A stretch of 64,000 bases of DNA from Chryseobacterium tagetis. GTDB lineage: Bacteria > Bacteroidota > Bacteroidia > Flavobacteriales > Weeksellaceae. Positions 1 through 8,915 of the stretch are shown piece after piece. The stretch's first letter is position 1. Every line of letters begins with the position of its first letter. Under the pieces are notes generated by a model. That model was not told the origin of the DNA. It did no database searches and saw only the letters and a list, made by a program, of their open reading frames with translations. The stretch covers positions 372,001-436,000 of the forward strand of contig NZ_JAERSE020000002.1 of the NCBI RefSeq assembly GCF_016735585.2. The letters are read 5' to 3'. Made by a program: the position numbers and the translations under genes.

Positions 1-249
1 ACAGACGAAGTTCTCCAGAATAAAATCGATCACTGGATTCGCGTAACGGCTTATAAATATATCCTGAAAAACACGCATCAATTCGGAAACCTCATCAGTT
101 CTACAGTTGGGAACTGGCAGGGAAAAGAATTAAGTGAAAAACTGGAGCTGGAAGTCGGAAAAGATCTTCAGTTCATTCGGGTCAACGGAACTTTGGTTGG
201 CGGATTGGTTGGATTGATTATTTATACTGTTTCGCATTTTTTCCTTTAA
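1..249 (+). CDS. DUF445 family membrane protein, C-terminal end (5' truncated by window)
   Basis: The reading frame is open from the first base to a TAA at 247-249 and encodes the last 82 residues. The end carries a Gly-rich hydrophobic helix (NGTLVGGLVGLIIYTVSHF) preceded by LQFIRV, the usual ending of DUF445 (YjiN/YheB-like) membrane proteins, whose function is unknown. The tail helix suggests membrane anchoring. The N-terminal part lies outside the window, so family assignment rests on the tail alone. Confidence 0.7.
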   Translation, partial: TDEVLQNKIDHWIRVTAYKYILKNTHQFGNLISSTVGNWQGKELSEKLELEVGKDLQFIRVNGTLVGGLVGLIIYTVSHFFL

Positions 250-275
250 AAAATTAAAGTTAGGATACCTAAAAC

Positions 276-1163
276 ATGAAAAAAAAATTAATTTTATTAT
301 TTTCTTTAAGCTTCACATTTTTATTCTGTCAGAAAGTTCAATTAAAGAAAGTAACAGATTCTTCTCAAATTTTCAAAGGAGAAATTGCAGGAATTCCTAT
401 CACAATGCAGCTTAATTTTGCAGGAATTGCAGACTGCAGCTTATATCAGTATTTTGTAGATGGATGGTATTATTATGACAAATATCAAAAGAAAATTCCG
501 GTCACCGGTATCTATGATTATGGAAAATTGTCATTATTTAATTTTGGAAATCAGCAGAAACAGAATTCCAAAAGTTTCAGAGAACAAATTACATCCCCTC
601 AGAAAGTAGAAAAAACAGCAGAAATTGCAGAAGCCTTACATCCTGAAGAAAAAATTGTCTTCGAACAGAATAATGTCAAAAAGAATCCTGTTTTAGGTAA
701 TTTTTATCTGAATAGCAAAATTCAGCCGGCAAAATTATTCACAAGTAATGACATGATTTACCGTTATAATAATTATTTGATTTTGCCCAATAATAAAAAG
801 ATCAACACCTCTGATTTCATTAATAAAAATGGCGGAAATGAGCTGTTATCTTATATTTCCGGAAATGATGGGAATAGGGTTTTATTATATTTTGAACATA
901 CTTCTAATCTGAATGCCTGCGGAAGGTGCGGCGCAAGTGAAGGAGAAAAAGGATACAGAGTTTTATATTTTACCAAAGATTGGAACTATAAAAACTATGA
1001 AGAATTTCTAACGGAAAGCTGTCTTGAAAATATTTACGACACCAAAGTCACCCGAAGTAAAGATTCAAAGATTTTTAAATTTAATATTAAAAAAACAGAA
1101 AACAATCCTTCATACAATATAACCGTAGATGTCAAAAATGCTTCTGTTGCAAAATCTAAATAA
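276..1163 (+). CDS. Secreted hypothetical protein (295 aa)
   Basis: I do not recognise this family. The N-terminus is a clear signal peptide (Lys run, then a hydrophobic stretch ending FLFCQ at about residue 19); the cysteine is not in a good lipobox, so a periplasmic or exported protein is more likely than a lipoprotein. Residues 32-75 resemble the short 'kG.i.g.pI.m.L' opening seen in flavobacterial proteins that measure or bind small ligands, but this is weak. A CxxC-like pair (CGRCG) occurs near residue 213. The gene starts 26 nt after the DUF445 stop and could be co-transcribed with it; a strong hairpin follows the stop. Confidence 0.75.
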   Translation: MKKKLILLFSLSFTFLFCQKVQLKKVTDSSQIFKGEIAGIPITMQLNFAGIADCSLYQYFVDGWYYYDKYQKKIPVTGIYDYGKLSLFNFGNQQKQNSKSFREQITSPQKVEKTAEIAEALHPEEKIVFEQNNVKKNPVLGNFYLNSKIQPAKLFTSNDMIYRYNNYLILPNNKKINTSDFINKNGGNELLSYISGNDGNRVLLYFEHTSNLNACGRCGASEGEKGYRVLYFTKDWNYKNYEEFLTESCLENIYDTKVTRSKDSKIFKFNIKKTENNPSYNITVDVKNASVAKSK

Positions 1164-1173
1164 TTGAAACAAA

Positions 1174-1200
1174 AAAGAGAGCTCAAACTCTCTTTATTTT
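1174..1200. terminator. Rho-independent terminator, probably bidirectional
   Basis: Perfect 8-bp arms AAAGAGAG (1174-1181) and CTCTCTTT (1188-1195) with a T-rich tail. It lies between two convergent genes, so it can serve both the secreted protein upstream and the pyrD unit on the other strand. Confidence 0.75.
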
Positions 1201-1334
1201 TTCTTACATATTTTTCTAAAAAGATTGGGATAAAAATCTTCAGTTCCAATTCTCATTTCCTTTGTCACAGGAAATATAAATTTTAACAAGGGAATCAAAA
1301 ATATATTCAAAAGAACTAAGATTATAATATTCAT
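1194..1334 (-). CDS. Small membrane protein downstream of pyrD (46 aa)
   Basis: An ATG at 1332-1334 on the minus strand opens a 46-codon frame ending in TAA at 1194-1196. It encodes one hydrophobic helix (about residues 3-21) followed by a charged C-terminus ending in KICKKK. It begins only 10 nt after the pyrD stop on the same strand and ends inside the terminator hairpin, as a last gene of a transcript would. No family recognised; it is supported only by position, start codon and membrane-protein composition. Confidence 0.4.
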   Translation of the reverse strand: MNIIILVLLNIFLIPLLKFIFPVTKEMRIGTEDFYPNLFRKICKKK

Positions 1335-1344
1335 TGCTTAAAAA

Positions 1345-2382
1345 CTATTTTGGTAAACGGCTTGATCTTTTTAAAATTTCTTTATTGACATCATTAATCA
1401 ATTCGGGACCTTCATAAATAAATCCTGTATACAACTGTACTAATGTAGCTCCTGCATCCAGCTTCTCTATTGCATCTTTCGCAGAATGAATTCCTCCGAC
1501 TCCGATGATTGGAAATGCTCTGTTACTTCTGTCAGCAAGATATTTGATCATTTTTGTGCTTCTCTCACGAATTGGTTTCCCACTTAATCCTCCGTTTCCG
1601 ATTTGTTCCAAAACTTCCGGTGAAGTTTTCAGCCCTTCTCTATTCACTGATGTATTGGAAACTACAATTCCGTCGATTTTCGTTTCAGCGATCAGCTCAA
1701 TGATTTCGTCTAATTGATTGTTATTTAAATCCGGAGCTATTTTCAGTAAAATAGGCTTCTGAACAGCTTTTGACTGGTTGATTTTTTTCACTTCGGTAAT
1801 CAGCTCGCGAAGATATTCTACATCTTCCAGTTTGGCGTGACTTCCTACATTCGGACAACTTACATTCAGTACAAAATAATCTACATAAGGATGAAGCCCG
1901 TCAAAACAATCCAGGTAATCCTGAGTATAGTTTTCCGGTGCCGTATCTGTATTTTTTCCGATGTTCCCACCGATGATAATTTTTCCTTTATTACCTTTCA
2001 GCTTTTCAATCGCAGCTTGTAACCCTTCATTATTGAATCCCATTCTGTTGATGATTCCGCCATCTTCGATCAATCTGAATAATCTTTTCTTAGGATTTCC
2101 TGCCTGCGCTCTTGGAGTTACTGTTCCGATTTCTACAAATCCGAAACCTAAATCTCCCAATTCATTAAAAAGAACTGCATTTTTATCGAAACCGGCAGCC
2201 AATCCAACAGGATTTTTAAATTTCAGTCCGAAAACTTCTCTTTCCAGACGTTTGTCTTCAATAGGTTTTGGGAAAAATAGTTTAGTGAGAAATCCAAAAT
2301 TCTTTAACATTGAAAAAGTAAAATGATGCACTTCTTCAGGATCGAATTTGAAAAGAATCGGGCGAATGAGCGATTTGTACAT
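1345..2382 (-). CDS. pyrD: Dihydroorotate dehydrogenase (quinone), class 2
   Basis: Oxidises dihydroorotate to orotate in pyrimidine synthesis, passing electrons through FMN to the quinone pool at the inner membrane. The 345-residue length and the N-terminal amphipathic segment with FDPEEVHH (13-20) are class 2 features. [10 protein letters not shown] (60-69), the Arg-Met-Gly-Phe-Asn block (113-117) and GVGGI near the C-terminus form the FMN/orotate site. Oddly, the loop normally carrying the catalytic serine in class 2 enzymes reads NVSCPN (173-178), putting Cys176 at the base position as in class 1 enzymes. It is monocistronic or followed only by a 46-aa ORF. Confidence 0.95.
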   Translation of the reverse strand: MYKSLIRPILFKFDPEEVHHFTFSMLKNFGFLTKLFFPKPIEDKRLEREVFGLKFKNPVGLAAGFDKNAVLFNELGDLGFGFVEIGTVTPRAQAGNPKKRLFRLIEDGGIINRMGFNNEGLQAAIEKLKGNKGKIIIGGNIGKNTDTAPENYTQDYLDCFDGLHPYVDYFVLNVSCPNVGSHAKLEDVEYLRELITEVKKINQSKAVQKPILLKIAPDLNNNQLDEIIELIAETKIDGIVVSNTSVNREGLKTSPEVLEQIGNGGLSGKPIRERSTKMIKYLADRSNRAFPIIGVGGIHSAKDAIEKLDAGATLVQLYTGFIYEGPELINDVNKEILKRSSRLPK

Positions 2383-2397
2383 TGAAAAAAAGTTTTA

Positions 2398-2405
2398 CAA
2401 AAATA
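2398..2405 (-). promoter_or_regulatory. Putative -7 box of pyrD promoter
   Basis: CAAAAATA on the plus strand reads TATTTTTG on the minus strand, matching the Bacteroidota -7 consensus TAnnTTTG, 15 nt upstream of the pyrD ATG. A -33 element is not obvious. Confidence 0.45.
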
Positions 2406-2478
2406 CTCATTTTAAAATTAATGGTTGGTTACCCTATGATATTTTATGAAAAAATGTATTATCAATGGCATCTATAAA

Positions 2479-2512
2479 TCTAATCTGCGTAATCTGTAAA
2501 ATCTGCGGGATT
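2479..2512. repeat. Dispersed CGCAGATT-type short repeat
   Basis: A run of three variants of AATCTG(C)G. Related strings made of CGCAGAT/GCAGATT units occur at 38261-38290, 45706-45733 and 57043-57060, always in intergenic DNA. This looks like a degenerate family of short tandem intergenic repeats. Confidence 0.5.
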
Positions 2513-2519
2513 GTTTTTT

Positions 2520-2675
2520 GACGCAAAGGTTTTATTCAAAGTGCACAATATATAAGTGAGCAAAGTAATAATCAACAAGTTGATCTGATGAAGCATTACG
2601 TCCAAGCTTCGCGAAACAAATTTATTTGTCTTTGCTCTCTAAATAGAAAGTTATACCAAATAAAATCTTTGCGTT
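2520..2675. repeat. MITE-like element with 17-bp imperfect terminal inverted repeats
   Basis: The left end GACGCAAAGGTTTTATT (2520-2536) is an inverted match (15 of 17) of the right end AATAAAATCTTTGCGTT (2659-2675). The 156-bp interior contains a short ORF that I judge non-coding. The stretch 2383-2858 has no convincing gene and holds this element plus two other repeats. Confidence 0.5.
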
Positions 2676-2760
2676 TAAATTATTTTTTATATTTCATTTT
2701 GAACTATATTCTACTTTCAATGGTAATCCTTTTTAATAATATCAAATACTCTCAAAGGTT

Positions 2761-2835
2761 GTCATTCCGTAGGAATCCAAGCTACAATTTTTACAGATAA
2801 TTCTCTAATACTATATCTAGATGCTTACAGCATGA
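2761..2835. repeat. 75-bp palindromic intergenic repeat, copy A
   Basis: Bounded by GTCATTCCGTAGGAATC and its imperfect inverted copy ending at 2835. The right half shares CTAATACTATAT plus the flank GACAAACTGT with the copy at 41337-41411; a third copy is at 57075-57148. Confidence 0.65.
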
Positions 2836-2858
2836 CAAACTGTCATCTTAATAAGAAA

Positions 2859-3554
2859 TTAAGAATACAAACTCAAATCGAAATTCAATATCTCTCCCAC
2901 TCTTTTAAACTCTTCGTCTATAGTAGCATTTACTGTAATTCTTTCGTTAGAAACTGGATGATTAAAAATCAATTGATGGGCGTGAAGCGTCATTTTGTTG
3001 ATTCCAAATGTCTGCAACCATAATTTGTTCTGTTTATTGCAGCCATGCTTCCGGCAACCTAAAATGGGATGCAAAATATGTTTAAAATGTTTTCTCAGCT
3101 GATGAAATCTTCCCGTTTCAGGAATCGCTTCTACCAGACAATATCTTGAAGTCTGATGTTTTAAAAAAGGTAAATCTATTTCCGAAGTCTGCAGACGTTG
3201 ATAATAAGTGACTGCATTTTGTTTGACTTCATTTTCATTAACTAAATCATAATCGATTGTTTCTTCTTCCTTCGCCCAGCCACGAAGAATGGCGATGTAT
3301 TTCTTCTCAACTTCTCTTGATGCAAACTGATCACTCATGATTCTTAACGTTTCTTTATCTAAAGTAAACAACAGTACACCCGAAGTTTTTCTATCAAGAC
3401 GATGTACAGGATAAACTTTTTGCCCGATCTGCTTTCTCAACTCCTGAATCGCATACGTATCGGCTTCTCCGGCATAAAAAGACTTGTGAACCAATAATCC
3501 GCTGGGTTTGTTGATGGCAATAAGATGTTCGTCGCGATAAAGAATTTCTAACAT
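2859..3554 (-). CDS. truC: Pseudouridine synthase, RluA family, TruC-like
   Basis: Isomerises a uridine to pseudouridine in RNA. TruC enzymes act on tRNA position 65, and the short single-domain form (231 aa, no S4 domain) with HRLDRKTSG (51-59, catalytic Asp54) and the GRFHQLRKHFKHI segment fits TruC better than RluA/C/D. An upstream in-frame ATG would add 28 residues of unrelated sequence, so I place the start at 3554, where MLEILYRDEH begins the conserved fold. It is divergent from the next gene and flanked downstream by repeats. The exact substrate is inferred. Confidence 0.85.
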   Translation of the reverse strand: MLEILYRDEHLIAINKPSGLLVHKSFYAGEADTYAIQELRKQIGQKVYPVHRLDRKTSGVLLFTLDKETLRIMSDQFASREVEKKYIAILRGWAKEEETIDYDLVNENEVKQNAVTYYQRLQTSEIDLPFLKHQTSRYCLVEAIPETGRFHQLRKHFKHILHPILGCRKHGCNKQNKLWLQTFGINKMTLHAHQLIFNHPVSNERITVNATIDEEFKRVGEILNFDLSLYS

Positions 3555-3643
3555 GAGGCAAAAGTAGAAATTTTTGTTTGATCTAATCACCATTCTATTC
3601 TGTAAAGAAAAAATGATTACGTTTGTATTAACAAGCATTTATT

Positions 3644-4099
3644 ATGAAAAAACTATTATTTATTTTTATTGGTTTTTATAGCTTTTCATTATACGGACAA
3701 AATAACGATAATGATAACGTTATCGTCCATCCTCCACTAGGACAAGGAGATATTAACAACCAACCTGAACAAGATAAAATTTACTCTAAAGTTGATAAGA
3801 AAATAACATTTAATGCTAAAAACTTATCTTACTCTTTTGATTATTCTATCATAGACCCCAACCACAAACCCTCTGAGAATACTTTTGTTGTCTCTTTTGT
3901 TTCAGAAGTTCATAAGAAGATATCAAATCTAAAAATAGAAACAGGCAAAAATCAAGATATAATCGCAGGATTAAAGAGCATGTTATTGCACAAGAATTTT
4001 TATCCTGCCACTGTAAATGGTATGTTTGTTCGAAGCTATTGCAAATTGAAATTTATTTTTGACTATGATAATAATTCAATGGAAATAATTGTTTTATAA
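3644..4099 (+). CDS. Secreted protein with TonB-C-like end (151 aa)
   Basis: The signal peptide runs to YGQ at about residue 19, followed by an Asn/Asp-rich linker. The C-terminal 80 residues end with FYPATVNGMFVRSYCKLKFIF, the form of the last strands of TonB C-terminal domains ('f.PA..nG..v......f'). The rest of a TonB protein (TM anchor, Pro-rich linker, YP pair) is missing, so it is probably a stand-alone periplasmic TonB-C-like protein, not an energy transducer. The gene at 33276 ends similarly. A -7 like box TACGTTTG (3618-3625) precedes it. Confidence 0.65.
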   Translation: MKKLLFIFIGFYSFSLYGQNNDNDNVIVHPPLGQGDINNQPEQDKIYSKVDKKITFNAKNLSYSFDYSIIDPNHKPSENTFVVSFVSEVHKKISNLKIETGKNQDIIAGLKSMLLHKNFYPATVNGMFVRSYCKLKFIFDYDNNSMEIIVL

Positions 4100-4121
4100 A
4101 AGTCAAAAAAACAATATTTCT

Positions 4122-4154
4122 AAACCTCATAGGTTTTAAAAACCTATGAGGTTT
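4122..4154. terminator. Strong hairpin, likely terminator
   Basis: Perfect 14-bp arms AAACCTCATAGGTT and AACCTATGAGGTTT around a 5-nt loop, 22 nt after the stop of the small secreted protein. Only a short T stretch follows, so it may act as a transcript-end stabiliser as well as a terminator. Confidence 0.65.
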
Positions 4155-4318
4155 GTTTCAGGAATTTCTCTGTATTAAAAGCATATTTATCAATAACCTG
4201 CTACAAAAAAGATACAGTGACCAGCAGGTTCTCGGCTGCTGAGAAATAAATTATCAATATTTAAACTATTATTCATCGCTTTTTTTATTGAATCTCATGG
4301 AATTGGGATTCAAATTGC

Positions 4319-4326
4319 TATTTTTG
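4319..4326 (+). promoter_or_regulatory. Putative -7 box for glyQS
   Basis: TATTTTTG matches TAnnTTTG and lies 20 nt before the glyQS ATG. Confidence 0.5.
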
Positions 4327-4346
4327 CATTTCAGACGAAAAAAATT

Positions 4347-5888
4347 ATGGCAAAGCAAGAAGATGTTTTCAAGAAAGTGATTTCTCACGCTAAAGAATAT
4401 GGTTTTATTTTCCCTTCGAGTGAGATCTACGATGGTTTATCCGCTGTTTATGATTATGGACAAAACGGTGCCGAACTAAAAAATAATATCAAACAATATT
4501 GGTGGAAAGCTATGGTACAGCTTAACGAAAATATTGTCGGCATTGATTCAGCAATTCTGATGCACCCAACAACATGGAAGGCATCGGGCCACGTAGACGC
4601 TTTCAACGATCCATTGATTGATAATAAAGATTCTAAAAAACGTTTCAGAGCAGACGTTTTGGTAGAAGATTACTGCTTAAAAATCGAAGATAAAGAGAAC
4701 AAGGAAATCGAAAAAGCAGCAAAAAGATTCGGTGAGTCTTTCGATAAAGCTCAATTTGAAGCTACGAATCCAAAAGTATTAGAATACAGAGCAAAAAGAG
4801 AGGCTATTCTTTCAAGACTGGCAAAGTCTTTAGAAAATGAAGATCTTGCTGATGTAAAAGCTTTAATTGAAGAACTGGAAATTGCTGATCCTGATACTGG
4901 TTCTAAAAACTGGACGGAGGTAAGACAATTCAACCTGATGTTCGGAACTAAATTAGGGGCCTCCGCAGATTCTGCGATGGATCTTTATTTAAGACCGGAA
5001 ACCGCACAAGGTATTTTCGTAAACTTCTTAAACGTACAGAAAACTTCACGTCACAGACTTCCTTTTGGTATTGCCCAAATCGGAAAAGCATTCAGAAACG
5101 AGATTGTTGCAAGACAATTCATCTTCAGAATGCGTGAATTTGAACAAATGGAAATGCAGTTCTTCGTTGCTCCGGGAACAGAATTAGAATTCTACGAACA
5201 ATGGAAGCAAAAACGTCTGAACTGGCACTTGGCTTTAGGTTTAGGTAATGACAATTACAGATTCCACGATCATGAGAAATTGGCTCACTACGCAAATGCA
5301 GCTGCTGATATTGAATTTAACTTCCCGTTCGGATTTAAAGAATTAGAAGGTATTCACTCTAGAACGGATTTCGATTTAAAAGCTCACGAACAGCATTCAG
5401 GAAGAAAGCTTCAGTTCTTCGATCCTGAAAGAAATGAAAACTATGTTCCTTATGTAGTGGAAACATCTGTTGGTTTAGACAGATTATTCCTTTCTATTTT
5501 CTCTCATTGCCTTAAGGATGAAGTATTGGAAGACGGTTCAGAAAGAACAGTTTTATCTTTACCTCCTGCTTTAGCGCCAATTAAAGCAGCTATTCTTCCA
5601 TTAATGAAGAGAGACGGTTTAGCAGAATATGCAGAAAAGATCTTCAATGATCTGAAATATGATTTCAACTTATTCTATGAAGAAAAAGATGCGATCGGAA
5701 AACGCTACAGAAGACAGGATGCGATCGGTACACCTTACTGTATCACAATCGATCACGATTCATTAACAGATCATACTGTAACAATAAGAGACAGAGATAC
5801 GATGGTTCAGGAAAGAGTTCCGGTATCGGAATTAAGAAGAATTATTGACGAAAAAACAAGTTTCAGAAATTTACTTTCAAAAATATAA
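4347..5888 (+). CDS. glyQS: Glycine--tRNA ligase, single-chain dimeric type
   Basis: Charges tRNA-Gly with glycine in the cytoplasm. The 513-residue single chain is the alpha2 (eukaryote/archaeal-like) class II form, not the bacterial alpha2beta2 type. Visible landmarks are the N-terminal SEIYDGLSAVYDYGQNGAEL, YLRPETAQGIF, motif 2 around FRNEI...FRMREFEQME, motif 3 SVGLDRLFLSIF, and a C-terminal anticodon-binding domain from about residue 405 ending with DRDTMVQERV. It stands alone with its own -7 box and terminator. Confidence 0.95.
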   Translation: MAKQEDVFKKVISHAKEYGFIFPSSEIYDGLSAVYDYGQNGAELKNNIKQYWWKAMVQLNENIVGIDSAILMHPTTWKASGHVDAFNDPLIDNKDSKKRFRADVLVEDYCLKIEDKENKEIEKAAKRFGESFDKAQFEATNPKVLEYRAKREAILSRLAKSLENEDLADVKALIEELEIADPDTGSKNWTEVRQFNLMFGTKLGASADSAMDLYLRPETAQGIFVNFLNVQKTSRHRLPFGIAQIGKAFRNEIVARQFIFRMREFEQMEMQFFVAPGTELEFYEQWKQKRLNWHLALGLGNDNYRFHDHEKLAHYANAAADIEFNFPFGFKELEGIHSRTDFDLKAHEQHSGRKLQFFDPERNENYVPYVVETSVGLDRLFLSIFSHCLKDEVLEDGSERTVLSLPPALAPIKAAILPLMKRDGLAEYAEKIFNDLKYDFNLFYEEKDAIGKRYRRQDAIGTPYCITIDHDSLTDHTVTIRDRDTMVQERVPVSELRRIIDEKTSFRNLLSKI

Positions 5889-5893
5889 ATGTT

Positions 5894-5922
5894 AAAGCCT
5901 TGAGAAATCAGGGCTTTTATTT
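5894..5922 (+). terminator. Terminator after glyQS
   Basis: AAAGCC/GGCTTT hairpin with a T-rich tail directly after the glyQS stop. Confidence 0.65.
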
Positions 5923-5972
5923 TTTATCAACATATATCCTAATTTGTTATTTTTGATTCTCAAATTTTAACC

Positions 5973-7505
5973 ATGAAAAAAATAACACTATTGATGTTTG
6001 GTCTGTTTCAGACATTCACATATGCTCAGACTCAGGATTTAGCAGCATTAGCTTCAGGAGAACATACAGGGATGAATGCTTTATTTGATGATAAAGACAA
6101 TCTCTACGGGTATGTATCCATTTACTCTTATGGAAAATCCGGAGAAAAAACGAAAAAATTCGAATATGTTATTTTAGATAAAAACCTTAATCCTGTTGCC
6201 AATAAGGAATTTGAAGGAGATATTACAGCGGCATCCTATTTAGGATATGTTGATTCTAAAGGGCAGATTATCTTAAAACCATCCCGAATAGACTATACAT
6301 TAGTGAAAAATAAAGATCTATTCACTCCTGTCTCAATGGTTATAGATCCAAAAGCAAATACCGTTACCCGAAAAATATATTATGATTATTTGGAGAATGG
6401 AACTTTTAAGGAAATCAATGAACCCAAAAACTGGAAGGAACAGCGCAAAGAAAACCGTGAAGAGAAAAAAGAAAAAGGTTACAATTATGTTTCAGCAGTC
6501 GGTGAACTTAAAGAAGGGGGATATTTTGCCGTAGAATACAAAGATTTCGGAAAATACATCAGCAATAACAGCCTGATGAAATTTGACAAAGACAAAAAAG
6601 AAATCTGGAAATACAGCTACAATACCAACGGAGATAAAAAGAACTTCTCTACCCTTACTGTTCTTGAAAAAGATGAAAAGTATATGTACTGTATCATGAA
6701 GAAGGTAAGTGATGACAAAAAGACCTTTAACTTAGTGGTCATCGATATGCAAACGGGAAAAGAAGTCTCAAGCAAACCTGTAACCGGACTTTCAGATGAA
6801 ACTATTGACAATATAGATACTTTCTACGCAGGATATGGAAAACTAGATAATGACAAGACTTTTGATGACAAAGTAGTTCTTGTAGGTAAAACCTTTTCAC
6901 CTTCTTTTGCTCAGTTAGGATTTTCAAGATTAATTGTTAATAAATCTGACTTTAGTACAAACGTAAAATCTATTAATTTCAAACAGGATCTGACCACTTA
7001 TCTTCCGAAAATAAATGCCAACGGATATGTGGAAAACGGATATATGCTTCAGTCCAGAGATATGTATTTTATGAGTGACGGAAGTGTTGGAATATTAGCA
7101 GAAAAATACAAACCAATGACTGAATATACCGCACCAAAAACCACTGATCTTGTTTATATTTATACTGATGGAGATTTTAAAGTTAAAGATGTGAAGGTGT
7201 TTGAAAAGGAAAAAACAAGATGGTTCAACAATGATTACCTTTTTTCTCAATATCTAAATGACGGAAAAGATGTTGTATTTTTCTACAGAGATTATCAGAA
7301 AGATCAGGTAACCAAAGAAAAAAAATGGAATCTTTTCATTAACACAATTATCGACGGAAAATTCAAACAGGAAATTATTCCTATTTCTGAAAAAGATAAT
7401 TTCGTAGTAACACCTTATGTAGCCAAAGAAGGCTATATTTTGCTTAGAGAATACAATGAAAAAGAAAAGTTCAATAAAGTACGACTTGAAAGACTGAATT
7501 ATTAA
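5973..7505 (+). CDS. Secreted hypothetical protein (510 aa)
   Basis: The signal peptide is MKKITLLMFGLFQTFTYAQ. The mature protein is rich in Lys, Asp, Tyr and Phe and shows repeating 'hydrophobic-x-Asp/Lys' strands, such as YVSIYSYGKSG, VVIDMQTGKEV and LVYIYTDGDFKVKDV, which suggest a beta-propeller; the number of blades cannot be judged by eye. There is no C-terminal T9SS sorting domain, so it is probably periplasmic. A -7 box TATTTTTG sits at 5948-5955. No family recognised. Confidence 0.8.
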   Translation: MKKITLLMFGLFQTFTYAQTQDLAALASGEHTGMNALFDDKDNLYGYVSIYSYGKSGEKTKKFEYVILDKNLNPVANKEFEGDITAASYLGYVDSKGQIILKPSRIDYTLVKNKDLFTPVSMVIDPKANTVTRKIYYDYLENGTFKEINEPKNWKEQRKENREEKKEKGYNYVSAVGELKEGGYFAVEYKDFGKYISNNSLMKFDKDKKEIWKYSYNTNGDKKNFSTLTVLEKDEKYMYCIMKKVSDDKKTFNLVVIDMQTGKEVSSKPVTGLSDETIDNIDTFYAGYGKLDNDKTFDDKVVLVGKTFSPSFAQLGFSRLIVNKSDFSTNVKSINFKQDLTTYLPKINANGYVENGYMLQSRDMYFMSDGSVGILAEKYKPMTEYTAPKTTDLVYIYTDGDFKVKDVKVFEKEKTRWFNNDYLFSQYLNDGKDVVFFYRDYQKDQVTKEKKWNLFINTIIDGKFKQEIIPISEKDNFVVTPYVAKEGYILLREYNEKEKFNKVRLERLNY

Positions 7506-7512
7506 TGATAAA

Positions 7513-7543
7513 AAAGAATCCTGACCTTCGGTCAGGATTCTTT
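7513..7543. terminator. Bidirectional terminator between convergent genes
   Basis: Perfect 14-bp arms (AAAGAATCCTGACC and its complement) around a TTC loop. The stop codon of the opposite-strand M48 gene lies inside the right arm at 7532-7534, so coding and terminator overlap. Confidence 0.85.
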
Positions 7544-8833
7544 CGTTTGATAGTAATCCGCAATATTTTTGATCTCATCCAGACTCAGATTCCACATGAA
7601 ATTGAGAAACTGCTGATAGCTTTCACTCTGGTTTTTAGGATCTACTCTATCTAGATACCGGTTAAGATTATAGTTTTTTCTTCCTTCATATATCTTGACA
7701 AAACATTTTCCCAACCAGTCCTGATAATATTTTTCTTCCTCATTATCCTGCAAAAACTGCAGACAGGTATAAATTCCTACCCCATAATCTTCAGAATGAA
7801 ATAAATTGGGAAGCGTTTCCATTCTGGCAATTTTTTCTAAAGCAGCATAAGATTCCGAAGCTTTTTCAGCAGCTGCATCATTTTTCAGTTCAGGGAATAT
7901 TTTTCTAAGTTTTTCAATTCTCAATACCACTTCCGGATGTGAAGCCAAAGAATCTTTGTTGAGTTTTTCTTTAAAATTATTATAATTATACAGGGAAAAA
8001 TCTTCTTTCTTAAGCCATTTGTCTTTAAAGCCCTGCTTCGGGAGATTAAAATACTTTTTATACGTTTCTACTTTTAATTCTCTTGGTGAAATTGTATCAT
8101 AATCCTGAAGCCTTTTCAGGGTATTAATGAATTCTCCTTTCTTAAAATCGCCATTTTTAAAAATTATATACCCTAAAGAATCTGCCTGCATTTCATCCTT
8201 TCTCTTTTCAGCTCCTTTTCGGTAAATTCTATTTTTCATGATATTGAAAGCGCGTTCATTCCGATTCTCCTTTGTTGCTTTAATATCCTGCAACGTAATT
8301 TTATCAAGCTGATCCTGATCAATCATCTGCAGAAAAGTTTTCAGAGAATGTTCAGATATTTTGTGTCCCAGTTCGTGAGAGATTACAGCTCCGAGCTGAT
8401 CATCATTATCCAGCCAGTTAAAAAGTCCCATATTAATTACAAAAACGCCATCTGCAAAACAGTACGCGTTCGGTGTGTTATCTTTAGCAATAAGAATGGT
8501 CAAATCCTGCGGAATCAGGGGATTATTTTTCTTTAAACGAGCAATCAGGCTTTTTACTTTTCCTTCAAATACAGAATTAAAAACAAAATCTTTATTTTTC
8601 ACCTGTTTTTCAAAGTCTTTTTCAAGGTCTTTATAGATTTTTGATAGCTCACTTCCTCTTTTCCCTGAATAGGTATTTTTACTTTTTGTAACCAGGTTTT
8701 CATTATTTGCTGCGAAACTTTTAAGAAACTCTTTTCTTTTGAGATAATCTGCAGTGTCAATAGGTTTATACGTCTGCCCAAAACAAATTATAAAACCATA
8801 CAGAAATAAAAAGGAAACAATTTTTTTCATCAT
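7532..8833 (-). CDS. M48 family zinc metalloprotease, secreted
   Basis: Residues 1-20 form a signal peptide ending CFGQ. HELGH at 153-157 supplies two zinc ligands and the catalytic Glu, and EMQAD at 214-218 fits the ExxAD motif carrying the third ligand, as in M48 peptidases (HtpX/Oma1/BepA type). There are no membrane helices after the signal, so a periplasmic BepA-like quality-control protease is plausible. The C-terminal 200 residues are helical and lack clear TPR repeats. Two consecutive Met codons start the protein; either may be used. Confidence 0.85.
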   Translation of the reverse strand: MMKKIVSFLFLYGFIICFGQTYKPIDTADYLKRKEFLKSFAANNENLVTKSKNTYSGKRGSELSKIYKDLEKDFEKQVKNKDFVFNSVFEGKVKSLIARLKKNNPLIPQDLTILIAKDNTPNAYCFADGVFVINMGLFNWLDNDDQLGAVISHELGHKISEHSLKTFLQMIDQDQLDKITLQDIKATKENRNERAFNIMKNRIYRKGAEKRKDEMQADSLGYIIFKNGDFKKGEFINTLKRLQDYDTISPRELKVETYKKYFNLPKQGFKDKWLKKEDFSLYNYNNFKEKLNKDSLASHPEVVLRIEKLRKIFPELKNDAAAEKASESYAALEKIARMETLPNLFHSEDYGVGIYTCLQFLQDNEEEKYYQDWLGKCFVKIYEGRKNYNLNRYLDRVDPKNQSESYQQFLNFMWNLSLDEIKNIADYYQTKES

Positions 8834-8891
8834 ATTTTCACCATATACTCACAAAAATAAATCATTTCATTTCATGTTTTTAAAATTATTT

Positions 8892-8899
8892 TAAATTTG
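8892..8899 (+). promoter_or_regulatory. Putative -7 box for the serine hydrolase gene
   Basis: TAAATTTG, 16 nt upstream of the ATG at 8916, matches the Bacteroidota -7 consensus. Confidence 0.45.
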
Positions 8900-8915
8900 T
8901 TACAGATCACATGAT

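Noticed and set aside
1961..2326. Plus-strand ORF of 121 aa opposite pyrD, and similar antisense ORFs throughout
   Set aside because: Shadow frames of well-conserved genes, with composition unlike neighbouring proteins.
2588..3023. Small plus-strand ORFs between pyrD and truC
   Set aside because: They run through the 156-bp element and the 75-bp palindromic repeat and into the end of truC; low-complexity translation.
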